Assembly: GCA_016199985.1 (NCBI GenBank)
Contig: JACQFQ010000017.1
Coordinates: 30,636 to 94,635, forward strand
Length of the DNA stretch: 64,000 nucleotides
Source: Verrucomicrobiota bacterium
GTDB lineage: Bacteria > Verrucomicrobiota > Verrucomicrobiia > Limisphaerales > UBA11320
Direction of reading: 5' to 3'
The notes under the pieces are model-generated. The model made no database searches. It was not told the DNA's origin and saw only the letters and a list, made by a program, of their open reading frames with translations. Both the position numbers and the translations under genes were made by a program. Below, one piece after another: positions 28,154 through 35,861 of the stretch. Position 1 is the first letter of the stretch. Every line of letters begins with the position of its first letter.

Positions 28154-28192
28154 TCCCAATTCAGCTCAGCGCGATCGACATCTCTGCTCGAA

Positions 28193-29281
28193 ATGGAAAT
28201 CTTTAACAAGATCCTCAAGGCCGCGGTAGACAGCGGATCGTCCGACATTCATCTCAAGCACGACACCCCGGTTGTCTTTCGAATCAACCGCCAGCTCGTC
28301 GCGATCGAATGTCCGTATCCAACCATCGAGTGGATGGAGAACGTTGTGCACACCATCGTGCCCAAGCACGCGACCAAGAGGCTGGAGACTGATCGCGAGG
28401 TGGATTTCTCCTATTACCTTCCCGGCGTCGGCCGTTTTCGGACGAACGTGTTTCAGCAGCGCGGCGTCTGGTGCCTGGCCATGCGTTTTGTCAAAGTCCA
28501 AGTCCCCACCTTCGAGGATCTGGGGCTGCTGCCCATCATCAAGCAGATCGCCGAGTCGCCCCGGGGCATCGTGCTGGTCTCCGGTTCGACCGGCTCCGGA
28601 AAGTCCACGACTCTCGCGGCGATGATCGAGCACATCAACAGCCATAGCCGGAAGCACATTGTCACGCTCGAGGATCCCATCGAGTACGTCTTCGAGGATA
28701 ATCAATCCGTGATTGAGCAGCGCGAGGTGGGGCTCGACACTATGTCTTTCCACAGCGCGCTGAAGCATGTTCTCCGGCAGGATCCTGACGTGATCATGGT
28801 CGGTGAAATGCGCGATGCGACGAGCTTCCAGGCGGCGATGAGCGCGGCTGACACCGGCCACCTCGTGCTTTCCACGCTGCACACGACCAACGCCGCCCTC
28901 GCGGTCACGCGCATCCTCGACTTCTTCAAGGCCGAGGAACGGGAGCAAGTGCGACGGCAGCTCGCGGGAACTCTGCAGGCGGTGATCTGTCAACGCATGG
29001 TCGCCACGATCGCGGGCTCGATGACTCCGGCCATTGAGATCATGATCAACACCGGGACGGTCCGGAAGCTGATCGAGGAGAACCGGCTCGATAAGCTGGG
29101 CGCGGCCATCGAGACCGCCACCGACGACGGCATGCAGAATTTCAACCAGGCGCTGTTCCAACTGGTGAAGGACGGGAAGATCACCGAGAAGGACGCCCTC
29201 GCGAAGGCCACAAACGCGCAGGCGCTCGAGATGAACTTCCAGGGGATCTTCCTGAGTGAAGGAAAACGCATCCTGGGCTAG
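28193..29281 (+). CDS. pilT: type IV pilus retraction ATPase PilT
   Basis: The 362-residue product is a PilT-family secretion ATPase. It has the N-terminal domain SSDIHLKHDTPVVFRINRQL, then Walker A SGSTGSGKSTT (about residue 130), the Asp box LEDPIEYVF, Walker B DPDVIMVGEMRD, the His box TGHLVLSTLHT, and the C-terminal ALxxEMNFQG-like ending. The AIRNLI motif of PilT reads VRKLIEEN here, as in many variants. The length fits (about 345-370). PilT depolymerises type IV pili to drive twitching. No other pilus gene is present, so the machinery must be elsewhere. An 8-bp GC-rich inverted repeat lacking a T-run lies just after the stop (29289-29318). Confidence 0.93.
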   Translation: MEIFNKILKAAVDSGSSDIHLKHDTPVVFRINRQLVAIECPYPTIEWMENVVHTIVPKHATKRLETDREVDFSYYLPGVGRFRTNVFQQRGVWCLAMRFVKVQVPTFEDLGLLPIIKQIAESPRGIVLVSGSTGSGKSTTLAAMIEHINSHSRKHIVTLEDPIEYVFEDNQSVIEQREVGLDTMSFHSALKHVLRQDPDVIMVGEMRDATSFQAAMSAADTGHLVLSTLHTTNAALAVTRILDFFKAEEREQVRRQLAGTLQAVICQRMVATIAGSMTPAIEIMINTGTVRKLIEENRLDKLGAAIETATDDGMQNFNQALFQLVKDGKITEKDALAKATNAQALEMNFQGIFLSEGKRILG

Positions 29282-29404
29282 CGCCGTCCTCCGGGCGGGC
29301 GGAGCCCTCAGCCCGGAGCTTGCCTCGAGGTCCCGGCGCCCGTCGAAGATCCAGGTTCGCTTTCTTTCTTTGCCTCGCCCCGCTCGCTTGGCACCCTGCG
29401 GCGC

Positions 29405-30169
29405 ATGACAACCGCGCAGGCGATCACGCTATTGGAACAGTTCCGCTCCGGTGGCGTGGGCCGCGATGCTGTGCTTCGAGCCTTTCAGGCGGCGCCGGTC
29501 GCGGACCTCGGGTTCGCTCAGATCGACCTGCATCGCTCCCTTCGCAAAAACTTCCCTGAGGTCGTCTATGGCGCTGGAAAAACACCCGCCCAAGTCGCCC
29601 TCATTGTGGCGCGGCTGCTGAAGGCGGAGGGACGGGCGCTCGTCACCCGCGTGGAGGCTTCCCACATCAGCGCATTGCGCCGGCGCTTTCGAGGCGTGAA
29701 GGCGCATGACGCCGCTCGATGCGCGACCCTCGAACGTCGACCTCTCAAAAAGCGTCCGGGGAAGATTGTGGTGTTGTGCGCCGGAACCAGCGACATGCCG
29801 GTCGCGGAGGAGGCCGCCATCACCGCCGATTTTATGGGCAACACGGTGGAGCGGATCTATGACGTCGGAGTCGCGGGGCTCCACCGCCTCCTGAGCCGAC
29901 TCGACGCGGTTCAATCGGCGAACGTGGTGATCGCCGTCGCGGGGATGGAAGGCGCCCTGCCAAGCGTTGTGGCGGGCTTGATCTCCAAGCCCGTTATCGC
30001 TGTGCCCACCGACGTGGGATACGGCGCGAGCTTCGGCGGAACGGCCGCCTTGCTGGCGATGTTGAATAGTTGCGCCAGCGGACTGACGGTGGTGAACATC
30101 AACAACGGTTTTGGCGCCGGCTACGCAGCCAGCCAGATCAACGCTCTTGCGGCCGGCGAACTTTCATGA
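29405..30169 (+). CDS. larB: LarB, pyridinium-3,5-bisthiocarboxylate mononucleotide cofactor synthesis
   Basis: The 254-residue product carries out the first step of nickel-pincer cofactor synthesis, carboxylating nicotinic acid adenine dinucleotide and releasing AMP. It has the LarB N-terminal region (LRKNFPEVVYGAGKTPAQV) and a C-terminal AIR-carboxylase-like fold with VLCAGTSDMPVAEEAA, IYDVGVAGLHRL, AGMEGALPSVVAGL and PTDVGYGASFGGTAALLAM. Its stop overlaps larC by ATGA (30166-30169), so the two are translationally coupled. LarA and LarE are not in this window. Confidence 0.95.
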   Translation: MTTAQAITLLEQFRSGGVGRDAVLRAFQAAPVADLGFAQIDLHRSLRKNFPEVVYGAGKTPAQVALIVARLLKAEGRALVTRVEASHISALRRRFRGVKAHDAARCATLERRPLKKRPGKIVVLCAGTSDMPVAEEAAITADFMGNTVERIYDVGVAGLHRLLSRLDAVQSANVVIAVAGMEGALPSVVAGLISKPVIAVPTDVGYGASFGGTAALLAMLNSCASGLTVVNINNGFGAGYAASQINALAAGELS

Positions 30170-31560
30170 ACATCATTTACCTCGATATTTTCAGCGGCAT
30201 CAGCGGGGATATGTTTCTCGGCGCGTTGATCGACCTCGGCGTCGACCCCCGGCTTCTGGAACAGGAGCTCTCCAAGCTCTCGCTGGCGGGATACCATCTG
30301 CATGTTTCACGACAGGAGCGAGGCCGAATCGCTGGAACCAAGTTCGACGTCCATCTCGAGGGACCCGACGTTCCTGACCCTTCGCGGCACAAGGCAGACC
30401 AGGCCCTCGCCCACGATCATCCTCATCCTCCTGCCCGCGCCCATTCGCACTCCCATTCGCACGACCACGACCATGACCATGACCATGACCATGACCATGA
30501 CCATGACCATGACCATGACCATGACCATGACCATGATCACGACATTGATCAGAAGGGGGAACATGTTCACGGGACGGAGCATGATCACGGCAGAACCTAC
30601 ACGCAGATTCGCGATTTGATCCGTCGGAGCTCCCTGTCGCCCTGGGTTAAGGAAAAGGCGCAGGCGATCTTCCATCGCGTGGCGGTGGCAGAAGGAAAGA
30701 TCCATGGGAAAGCCGCGGCCGAGGTCCATTTCCACGAGGTGGGAGCGATCGACTCGATCGTGGACATCGTGGGGGCTTGCATTGGTCTTGAGATGTTGGG
30801 TTATCCCCGGATCCTGTCGGGGCCTGTGGTGGAAGGAGTGGGGTTTGTTCAATGCGCTCACGGACGATTCCCGCTGCCTGCGCCGGCGACGATGGAGATC
30901 CTCGCGGCCCGTCAGATCTCGATTCAGCAGACCGACGAGCCTCAGGAGCTGATGACCCCGACGGGCGCCGCCATCCTCGCCGAGTTTGCGGAGGAGTTCG
31001 GGCCGATGCCGAGGCTGCGGGTCGTTCGCGTGGGCTACGGGCTCGGAGGCAGGGAGAACAAGACCCGACCCAATGTGCTGCGCGCGGTGCTGGGCGCGAG
31101 CGCGGACGGGGCGGTTCATGATTGGGAGAGGGATGAGGTCGCGGTACTGGAGAGCAACCTTGACGACGTGAGTCCCGAGATCCTTGGCGCCTTCCTGGAG
31201 AAGGCGCTCGCCGCGGGCGCTCTCGATGTGTTCCACACTCCGATTCAGATGAAGAAAAACCGTCCGGGCGTCCTGCTTTCCGTCCTTTGCTCGATCTCCG
31301 ACGCGGATCGACTGACGGAGCTGATGCTACGCGAGACCACCGCTTTCGGGATTCGAAGGAGCGTTTGCGAACGACGCAAGCTGCGGCGGGAAGTGCGGCA
31401 GGCGAAGACCTCTCTCGGAGACATCGATGTGAAACTGGGATGGCTGGATGGGAAGCTCGTGCAAGTGGCGCCCGAGTTTGAGTCCTGTCGCAAAGCCGCG
31501 AGCGAGCGCGGCGTCCCGCTTCGCGATGTCTACGACATCGCTCGTCGGACCTTTCTCTGA
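30166..31560 (+). CDS. larC: LarC, nickel-pincer cofactor nickel insertion
   Basis: The 464-residue product (ATG at 30166, ATGA-coupled to larB) uses CTP to insert nickel into the thiocarboxylate-pincer cofactor. N-terminal and C-terminal parts are in one frame, unlike the split LarC1/LarC2 of lactobacilli. Signatures are DIFSGISGDMFLGALIDLG at the start, VHFHEVGAIDSIVDIVG, a middle region with PAPATMEIL and TPTGAAIL, and the C-terminal LESNLDDVSPEILG and DVFHTPIQMKKNRPGVLL. An aspartate/histidine run of 13 DH units (about residues 100-125), flanked by SHSHSH and H-V-H and D-H residues, can bind metal; LarC often has a His-rich loop here. A further His-rich segment at about 84-98 precedes it. 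Confidence 0.95.
   Translation: MNIIYLDIFSGISGDMFLGALIDLGVDPRLLEQELSKLSLAGYHLHVSRQERGRIAGTKFDVHLEGPDVPDPSRHKADQALAHDHPHPPARAHSHSHSHDHDHDHDHDHDHDHDHDHDHDHDHDHDIDQKGEHVHGTEHDHGRTYTQIRDLIRRSSLSPWVKEKAQAIFHRVAVAEGKIHGKAAAEVHFHEVGAIDSIVDIVGACIGLEMLGYPRILSGPVVEGVGFVQCAHGRFPLPAPATMEILAARQISIQQTDEPQELMTPTGAAILAEFAEEFGPMPRLRVVRVGYGLGGRENKTRPNVLRAVLGASADGAVHDWERDEVAVLESNLDDVSPEILGAFLEKALAAGALDVFHTPIQMKKNRPGVLLSVLCSISDADRLTELMLRETTAFGIRRSVCERRKLRREVRQAKTSLGDIDVKLGWLDGKLVQVAPEFESCRKAASERGVPLRDVYDIARRTFL
30463..30540 (+). repeat. hexanucleotide tandem repeat inside larC (13 DH codon pairs)
   Basis: One copy of GACCAC (30463-30468) is followed by 11 exact tandem copies of GACCAT (30469-30534) and one GATCAC (30535-30540). 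All 13 are in frame and encode Asp-His. Length changes by slippage in units of 6 bases would keep the frame. It is not a CRISPR array: there are no spacers. Confidence 0.97.
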
Positions 31561-31710
31561 GGGCAGGGAAAAGGGGTTCGCGGCGCTCCTCCATCGACAA
31601 GGTTCTCCGCGATGTTTTCGGCGAAGATCCCCGGCAGGCAAGCGCGGCATCCTGGCGCGCCTGAAAACCTGAACTTGATCCCCTGCCGCGCGCCTGGGAA
31701 GACTGGGCTC

Positions 31711-32316
31711 GTGAAGCAGTCCATCGTCACTCTTGATCTGGAAGGCGTGCTGGTCCCCGAGATTTGGATCGCCGTTGCCGAAAAGACATCGATCCCCGAG
31801 CTGCGCCTGACCACGCGCGACATCCCCGACTATGACGTCCTGATGAAAGGACGACTCAAGCTCCTGGAGAAGCACGGGCTGAAGCTCGTCGACATCCAGG
31901 AGGTCATCGCCGGACTGCGCCCCTTGCCCGGCGGCGCCGAGTTTCTCGCTCAGCTCCGTTCCCGAGCTCAGGTCGTCATCCTTTCCGACACGTTCGAGGA
32001 GTTTGCGAAACCGTTCATGAGCCAGCTCGGCTGGCCTACGCTCCTGTGCCACCGTCTTGAGGTCTCGAAGGACGGTCGCGTGGTGGGATATCGCTTGCGT
32101 CAGTCGGATCAAAAACGCAAGTGCGTCGCCGCCTTCAAGCAGTTGGGCTACTCCGTGATCGCCGCGGGAGACTCATTCAACGACACAACGATGCTGGCGG
32201 AGGCGGATCACGGTTTCCTGTTCCATTCGCCCGAGTCGATTCAGAGGCAGTTCCCTCAGTTCCCCGCCTTGGAGCGTTACGAGGATCTGCTCAAAGAGAT
32301 CATGGAGCGTCTCTGA
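31711..32316 (+). CDS. thrH: bifunctional phosphoserine phosphatase / homoserine phosphotransferase ThrH
   Basis: The product is a HAD-superfamily phosphatase of about 201 residues from the GTG at 31711 (VKQSIVTLDLEGVLVPEIW); a longer frame reaches 31612. This start fits Pseudomonas ThrH, which has about 205 residues. The catalytic DxD-like motif is D-L-E-G, the variant that defines this family. Further motifs are AEKTSIPELRLTTRDIPDYD, VILSDTFEEF (Ser/Thr of motif II) and AAGDSFNDTTMLAEA (motif III acidic pair). It dephosphorylates phosphoserine and can move the phosphate to homoserine, so it bridges serine and threonine synthesis. Neighbours give no pathway clue. Confidence 0.92.
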   Translation: MKQSIVTLDLEGVLVPEIWIAVAEKTSIPELRLTTRDIPDYDVLMKGRLKLLEKHGLKLVDIQEVIAGLRPLPGGAEFLAQLRSRAQVVILSDTFEEFAKPFMSQLGWPTLLCHRLEVSKDGRVVGYRLRQSDQKRKCVAAFKQLGYSVIAAGDSFNDTTMLAEADHGFLFHSPESIQRQFPQFPALERYEDLLKEIMERL

Positions 32317-32382
32317 CGCGCGGGGCCTTTGGGCGGCGGCGGCTCAATCCGAACGATCCTGTCGCGGGAGAGCGGCGCCAGA

Positions 32383-32895
32383 TCACAATCCCCGGACGCG
32401 GTCCCAGAGGGGCCGAAGGTCCTCGTCACGGAGCGCCAGCTCCTTTACTGAGCTCACGTCCTCGGCCGCCGCAACGGCTTTGTTGATCCAATCCCAGGCT
32501 TCGTTGAGCTTTCCCAGTTGCGCGGCGTAGCAGGCGATGTTGTAGGGGATGAGGCTCACTTTCGGAAACTGGGCCACGGCCGGCGCCAAGGCATCCCAGG
32601 CATGTTGCAGTCCTCCCTGTTTGCATCGTCGCAGGGCGTAGGATCGGTGCACCCATCCGGTCGCGTCCGCAGGGAATAGTTCCAGCCGGGCGCAGGCGAG
32701 CCTCAGCGCTTCCTCCCAGTCTTTCAGCGCGGCGGCCACTTCCCACGAGCGATCGAGCACCTGGGGGTGTCCGTTCAGGCTGTCGCCGAGCTGGGCCAGC
32801 TCCGCGCGGGCTTCTTGTGGATTGCCCAAGGCGAGCCATCCTTCGACGGCCTCAAGCTGCCTGACAGCGGACGGCGGCAGCTTCTGGACGTTCAT
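32383..32895 (-). CDS. small TPR protein
   Basis: The 170-residue product has no signal peptide and is made of about four tetratricopeptide-like helix pairs (for example ALGNPQEARAELAQLGDSLNG, DWEEALRLACARLELFPAD, GWVHRSYALRRCK, PYNIACYAAQLGKLNEAWDW). It should be a cytoplasmic adaptor. Its start is 67 bases downstream (in transcription) of the R/G-rich unknown protein gene on the same strand, so the pair may be co-transcribed. The 3' end converges on thrH. Function not recognised. Confidence 0.75.
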   Translation of the reverse strand: MNVQKLPPSAVRQLEAVEGWLALGNPQEARAELAQLGDSLNGHPQVLDRSWEVAAALKDWEEALRLACARLELFPADATGWVHRSYALRRCKQGGLQHAWDALAPAVAQFPKVSLIPYNIACYAAQLGKLNEAWDWINKAVAAAEDVSSVKELALRDEDLRPLWDRVRGL

Positions 32896-32960
32896 GGATG
32901 CCAGAGTATTTCCTCGAGAGACGAGCGATCTCGACTGAAAAGCGGTGGAGCGTGAGCCGA

Positions 32961-34628
32961 TCAGGACGGCGATGCCGGCGAGGTTTCGCCTTCCGGACTG
33001 CTTGCGACGGCAGGGGGATCGCTTGGCGCCTGCGTGGCGCTGACACTGGCCTCGACGACCGCCGCGGCTGGAGCAGGGGCCGCCACCACAGGCGCGGGTT
33101 TGGCGGGAGGAGGCTTGATGACAGGCTTCTTCGCCGTCTCCATCACTCCGGTCGCAAACTCGATCACGTGGCCTTGGTGGATCAGCCAGTGGAGATCGCT
33201 TGCGAACGCCTGGAGTTCGGGTGAGAGCGGGGCCTTCTCGGCCGCCGCGGCCGCCGGGGCGGCGTCGGCCGCTGGAGTGGCGCCTGCCGCCGCCGCGGGG
33301 GGCGGGGGCGGGGTGGCCGGCATGCCGCCCGGCACCATGGCGTCGATCAATTTGCGGCGAGTGCAGCCAGGATTGGCGTTGATGTAATCGACAATCTTCT
33401 TAACCCCCGGCGTCACCACATTCGTTTCAAGGTCCAGGTAATGCGGGCGGGCCACCGAAACGTGCGTGACGGTCTTGTTCACCTTGAAAAACTGAAGGCT
33501 GCGCGTGGCGAATTGCTGGCTGAGATGCGTGGCCACCTGAAGAGGGAAGCGTCGCTGCGCGTCCAGGGCGCCTCGAATCGCGCGAAGCAGCGTCGGGTTG
33601 CGGAGCTTCTTCATCGCGTCCTGGGTCAATGTGATCGAGTCGATGGGACGAATGATGGAGGGCGCGTGAACTTCCCTGAAGTGCCTCTCCACGTCCTCGC
33701 GCGTCGCGAGGGTCAGCGGTTCGGCGACGTTCAGGCAGGTGTACTCCGCCCGGAAGCTCTGGTCTTCCACCCACTTTTTCACAACGGCCTCGTCGCGGAC
33801 GATCTTCACACGGGCCTTGAAGGCGTCGAAGGGCATCCTGGCAAAACGTTCCGTGTGCAGGCGACGGAGTTGGTTTTGGTAGTCGTGATGGTTCGGCGGC
33901 CCAAGGATGACTCCGCTGATGCCGCATTGGGCGACAAAGGTGTATACGCCCTTGGGCGGTTCAACGGGGACCTTGTTGGTTTGGTAGAACGTCGCGAAGT
34001 GATTGTCCAGCGCGTGCTTGATGGCTTCAGCGTCGCTGAGCCAAAGGGAGTCGTCCAGGGCGCAGGAGAAGAGAGGTTGAGCCAGGGCGCCATCGCTCTT
34101 CTTCTTGGTGCTGATCGCGACGCTGTGGCGATCGGACCGTTTCAAGATCATGCTGGCGATTTCGAAGAGCGGGTACGCGCGGCCTGACATCTTGATCTGT
34201 CGAGCGAGCGAATCGACGCCTAATTCGTCGGGAAGGATGGCGAGGTTCAACTCGAGGACTGGCGCCGGGGGCGCTTCATCGCGGCGAGCGAATCCAGGGC
34301 GAGGTCCACCTCGTCCCGGACGGAAGTCTCCGCCTCGATCTGGACGTCGAGGTCCTCGAGGATCCGAGCCCGGTCCTGCGACCGCGGCCGGGCCTCGTGC
34401 GGGACCTTGACCTTGACCTTGGGGACGGGGTCCGCGGTCGCGTCGAGGACCGTTGCCCCCGCCGCCGCCGGGAGGGCGGCTGCCCCAGTCCCGTCGTGGA
34501 CGCCCTCTCTCCGCGGAGCCTTCGTTGCCCGTGAAATGGGCGTAGCGGTTGATGTCAGGGGACTGCTGGGCCCATGCAGGCAGGAAATGCAGGTCCAGGT
34601 TCAAATCGTTCTCGGGCGTATTGCTCAT
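32961..34628 (-). CDS. unknown protein with arginine/glycine-rich N-terminus and winged-helix-like C-terminus
   Basis: The product is about 555 residues from the ATG at 34628; a further in-frame ATG lies at 34652. I do not recognise the family. After a short leader (DLNLDLHFLPAWAQ), residues about 45-120 are an R/G/P-rich disordered run with RGG-like units. Residues about 120-420 look like a folded cytoplasmic domain (FARRDEAPPAPVLELNLAIL then SGRAYPLFEIASMILK, FVAQCGISGVILGPPNHHDY). Near the end VKKIVDYINANPGCTRRKL looks like a recognition-helix unit. It is separated by about 40 residues of Ala/Pro repeat from HWLIHQGHVIEFATGVME, which looks like a wing. The C-terminal tail is Ala/Pro-rich. 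RNA binding by the RGG-like part is plausible. Confidence 0.75.
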   Translation of the reverse strand: MSNTPENDLNLDLHFLPAWAQQSPDINRYAHFTGNEGSAERGRPRRDWGSRPPGGGGGNGPRRDRGPRPQGQGQGPARGPAAVAGPGSDPRGPRRPDRGGDFRPGRGGPRPGFARRDEAPPAPVLELNLAILPDELGVDSLARQIKMSGRAYPLFEIASMILKRSDRHSVAISTKKKSDGALAQPLFSCALDDSLWLSDAEAIKHALDNHFATFYQTNKVPVEPPKGVYTFVAQCGISGVILGPPNHHDYQNQLRRLHTERFARMPFDAFKARVKIVRDEAVVKKWVEDQSFRAEYTCLNVAEPLTLATREDVERHFREVHAPSIIRPIDSITLTQDAMKKLRNPTLLRAIRGALDAQRRFPLQVATHLSQQFATRSLQFFKVNKTVTHVSVARPHYLDLETNVVTPGVKKIVDYINANPGCTRRKLIDAMVPGGMPATPPPPPAAAAGATPAADAAPAAAAAEKAPLSPELQAFASDLHWLIHQGHVIEFATGVMETAKKPVIKPPPAKPAPVVAAPAPAAAVVEASVSATQAPSDPPAVASSPEGETSPASPS

Positions 34629-35036
34629 GTGATAACGACGCGATCCGGGCAAGCCGAGTCACGCCAAAAGACTTAGCGACAGATTGCTGCACCACTTCAG
34701 TGATTGCAAGCGTTCGGGGATCTTATCTTCCGACTCGTGTTACGGTCATGAAGACCGGGGAAACCCGTAATCCGCGCATACGGACACGCTTTCATCGCGG
34801 CCTGTCTATGGATCCGCGGATGGCGGGCGGGGGAACGAAGAGGCCTGCGGCGATCCCTGTCTCGCCGGCACAGCGCCGAGCTTTTCCCGGGCGGGGAACA
34901 AAAAAGGACTTTAGATCGCGAAGGGGAAGAGCTTGAATGACGCGCGCCCCAGCCCGGCTGCGTGGGTATGATTTCCCTTTCAACGCGGGCCGCCGGCGGG
35001 GCCAGGAACGTCGTGTAAGCGTCTCGAGTCTCGAAT
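34629..35036. other. intergenic stretch between divergent genes
   Basis: These 408 bases lie between the start of the R/G-rich protein gene (minus) and the YebC gene (plus). Open frames here are short and overlap in all directions. I looked for riboswitch cores and tRNAs and saw none. The stretch around 34880-34910 contains a short inverted repeat beside an A-run (TTCCC...GGGGAACAAAAAAG), but no stop-like T-run follows on a useful strand. It presumably holds promoters for both genes, which I cannot place. Confidence 0.45.
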
Positions 35037-35765
35037 ATGGCAGGACATAGCAAATGGGCAAAGGTTAAGCATTTCAAGGGCGCCATCGACGCCAAGCGGG
35101 GCAAGATCTTCGCGAAGTTGAGCAAAGAGATCACGATCGCCGCCAAGCTCGGCGGCGCCGATCCTTCGATGAATCCCCGACTGCGCATGGCGCTGCTGAA
35201 GTCCCGCGGCGCGAACATGCCTAACGACAACATTGACAGAGCCATCAAGAAGGCCACTGGCGCCGGGGAGCCGATTCACTATGAGGATTTGACCTACGAG
35301 GTTTATGGTCCTAGCGGCGTTGCGGTCCTTCTGGAAATCAGCACGGACAACAAGAATCGAACCGCCGCGGAGATTCGAAGCCTCCTGACGAAGAACGGCG
35401 GCTCGATCGCGACCTCCGGCGCCGTGTCCCGGCTCTTTCATCGCAAGGGCCAGATCATCGTCTCGAAGGAGGCCGCGCCTGAGGATCAACTCATGGAACT
35501 GGCGCTTGAAGCGGGCGCGGAGGATTTTAGGACGGACGAGCACGGATACGAGATCCTGACGACGCCGGCGCTGTTTGAGGCCGTCCATCGCCAGCTCGAC
35601 GCGAAGGGAATCCCGTGCGCCGCCGCCACCGTGACGTCGCTGCCGGAGCTGACGGTCCCGGTGCCCGATCCTTCAGGGCGGGCCGCTGTGTCGCGGCTGC
35701 TCGAGGCGCTCGAAGACCACGAGGATGTGAAGGAAGTCCACTCGAACGCGGAGCTGCTCGATTGA
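35037..35765 (+). CDS. YebC/PmpR/TACO1-family regulator
   Basis: The 242-residue product has the unmistakable YebC start MAGHSKWAKVKHFKGAIDAK, followed by KIFAKLSKEITIAAKLGGAD, NPRLRMALLKSRGANMPNDN and YEVYGPSGVAVLLE. It ends in the domain with acidic C-terminal residues common to the family. YebC proteins are DNA-binding regulators in some bacteria, and related proteins assist translation of polyproline-type stretches. The length is typical (about 240-250). It is followed after about 97 bases by the HpnN-like gene. Confidence 0.96.
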   Translation: MAGHSKWAKVKHFKGAIDAKRGKIFAKLSKEITIAAKLGGADPSMNPRLRMALLKSRGANMPNDNIDRAIKKATGAGEPIHYEDLTYEVYGPSGVAVLLEISTDNKNRTAAEIRSLLTKNGGSIATSGAVSRLFHRKGQIIVSKEAAPEDQLMELALEAGAEDFRTDEHGYEILTTPALFEAVHRQLDAKGIPCAAATVTSLPELTVPVPDPSGRAAVSRLLEALEDHEDVKEVHSNAELLD

Positions 35766-35861
35766 TGAAACGCGCGCGCTCCTCCGGCTGCTTTCGGGCT
35801 GCTGCGAACCGGACTCTCGTCGTCAGGCATCAGCGCCGCAAGCAAGGGCATCCAGGCGGCC

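Noticed and set aside
30463..30540. Repeat array as CRISPR
   Set aside because: Pure hexamer copies in frame encoding Asp-His, with no spacers.
34629..35036. Riboswitch or small RNA upstream of the YebC gene
   Set aside because: I compared it by eye with common riboswitch cores and saw no match; a covariance search would decide.
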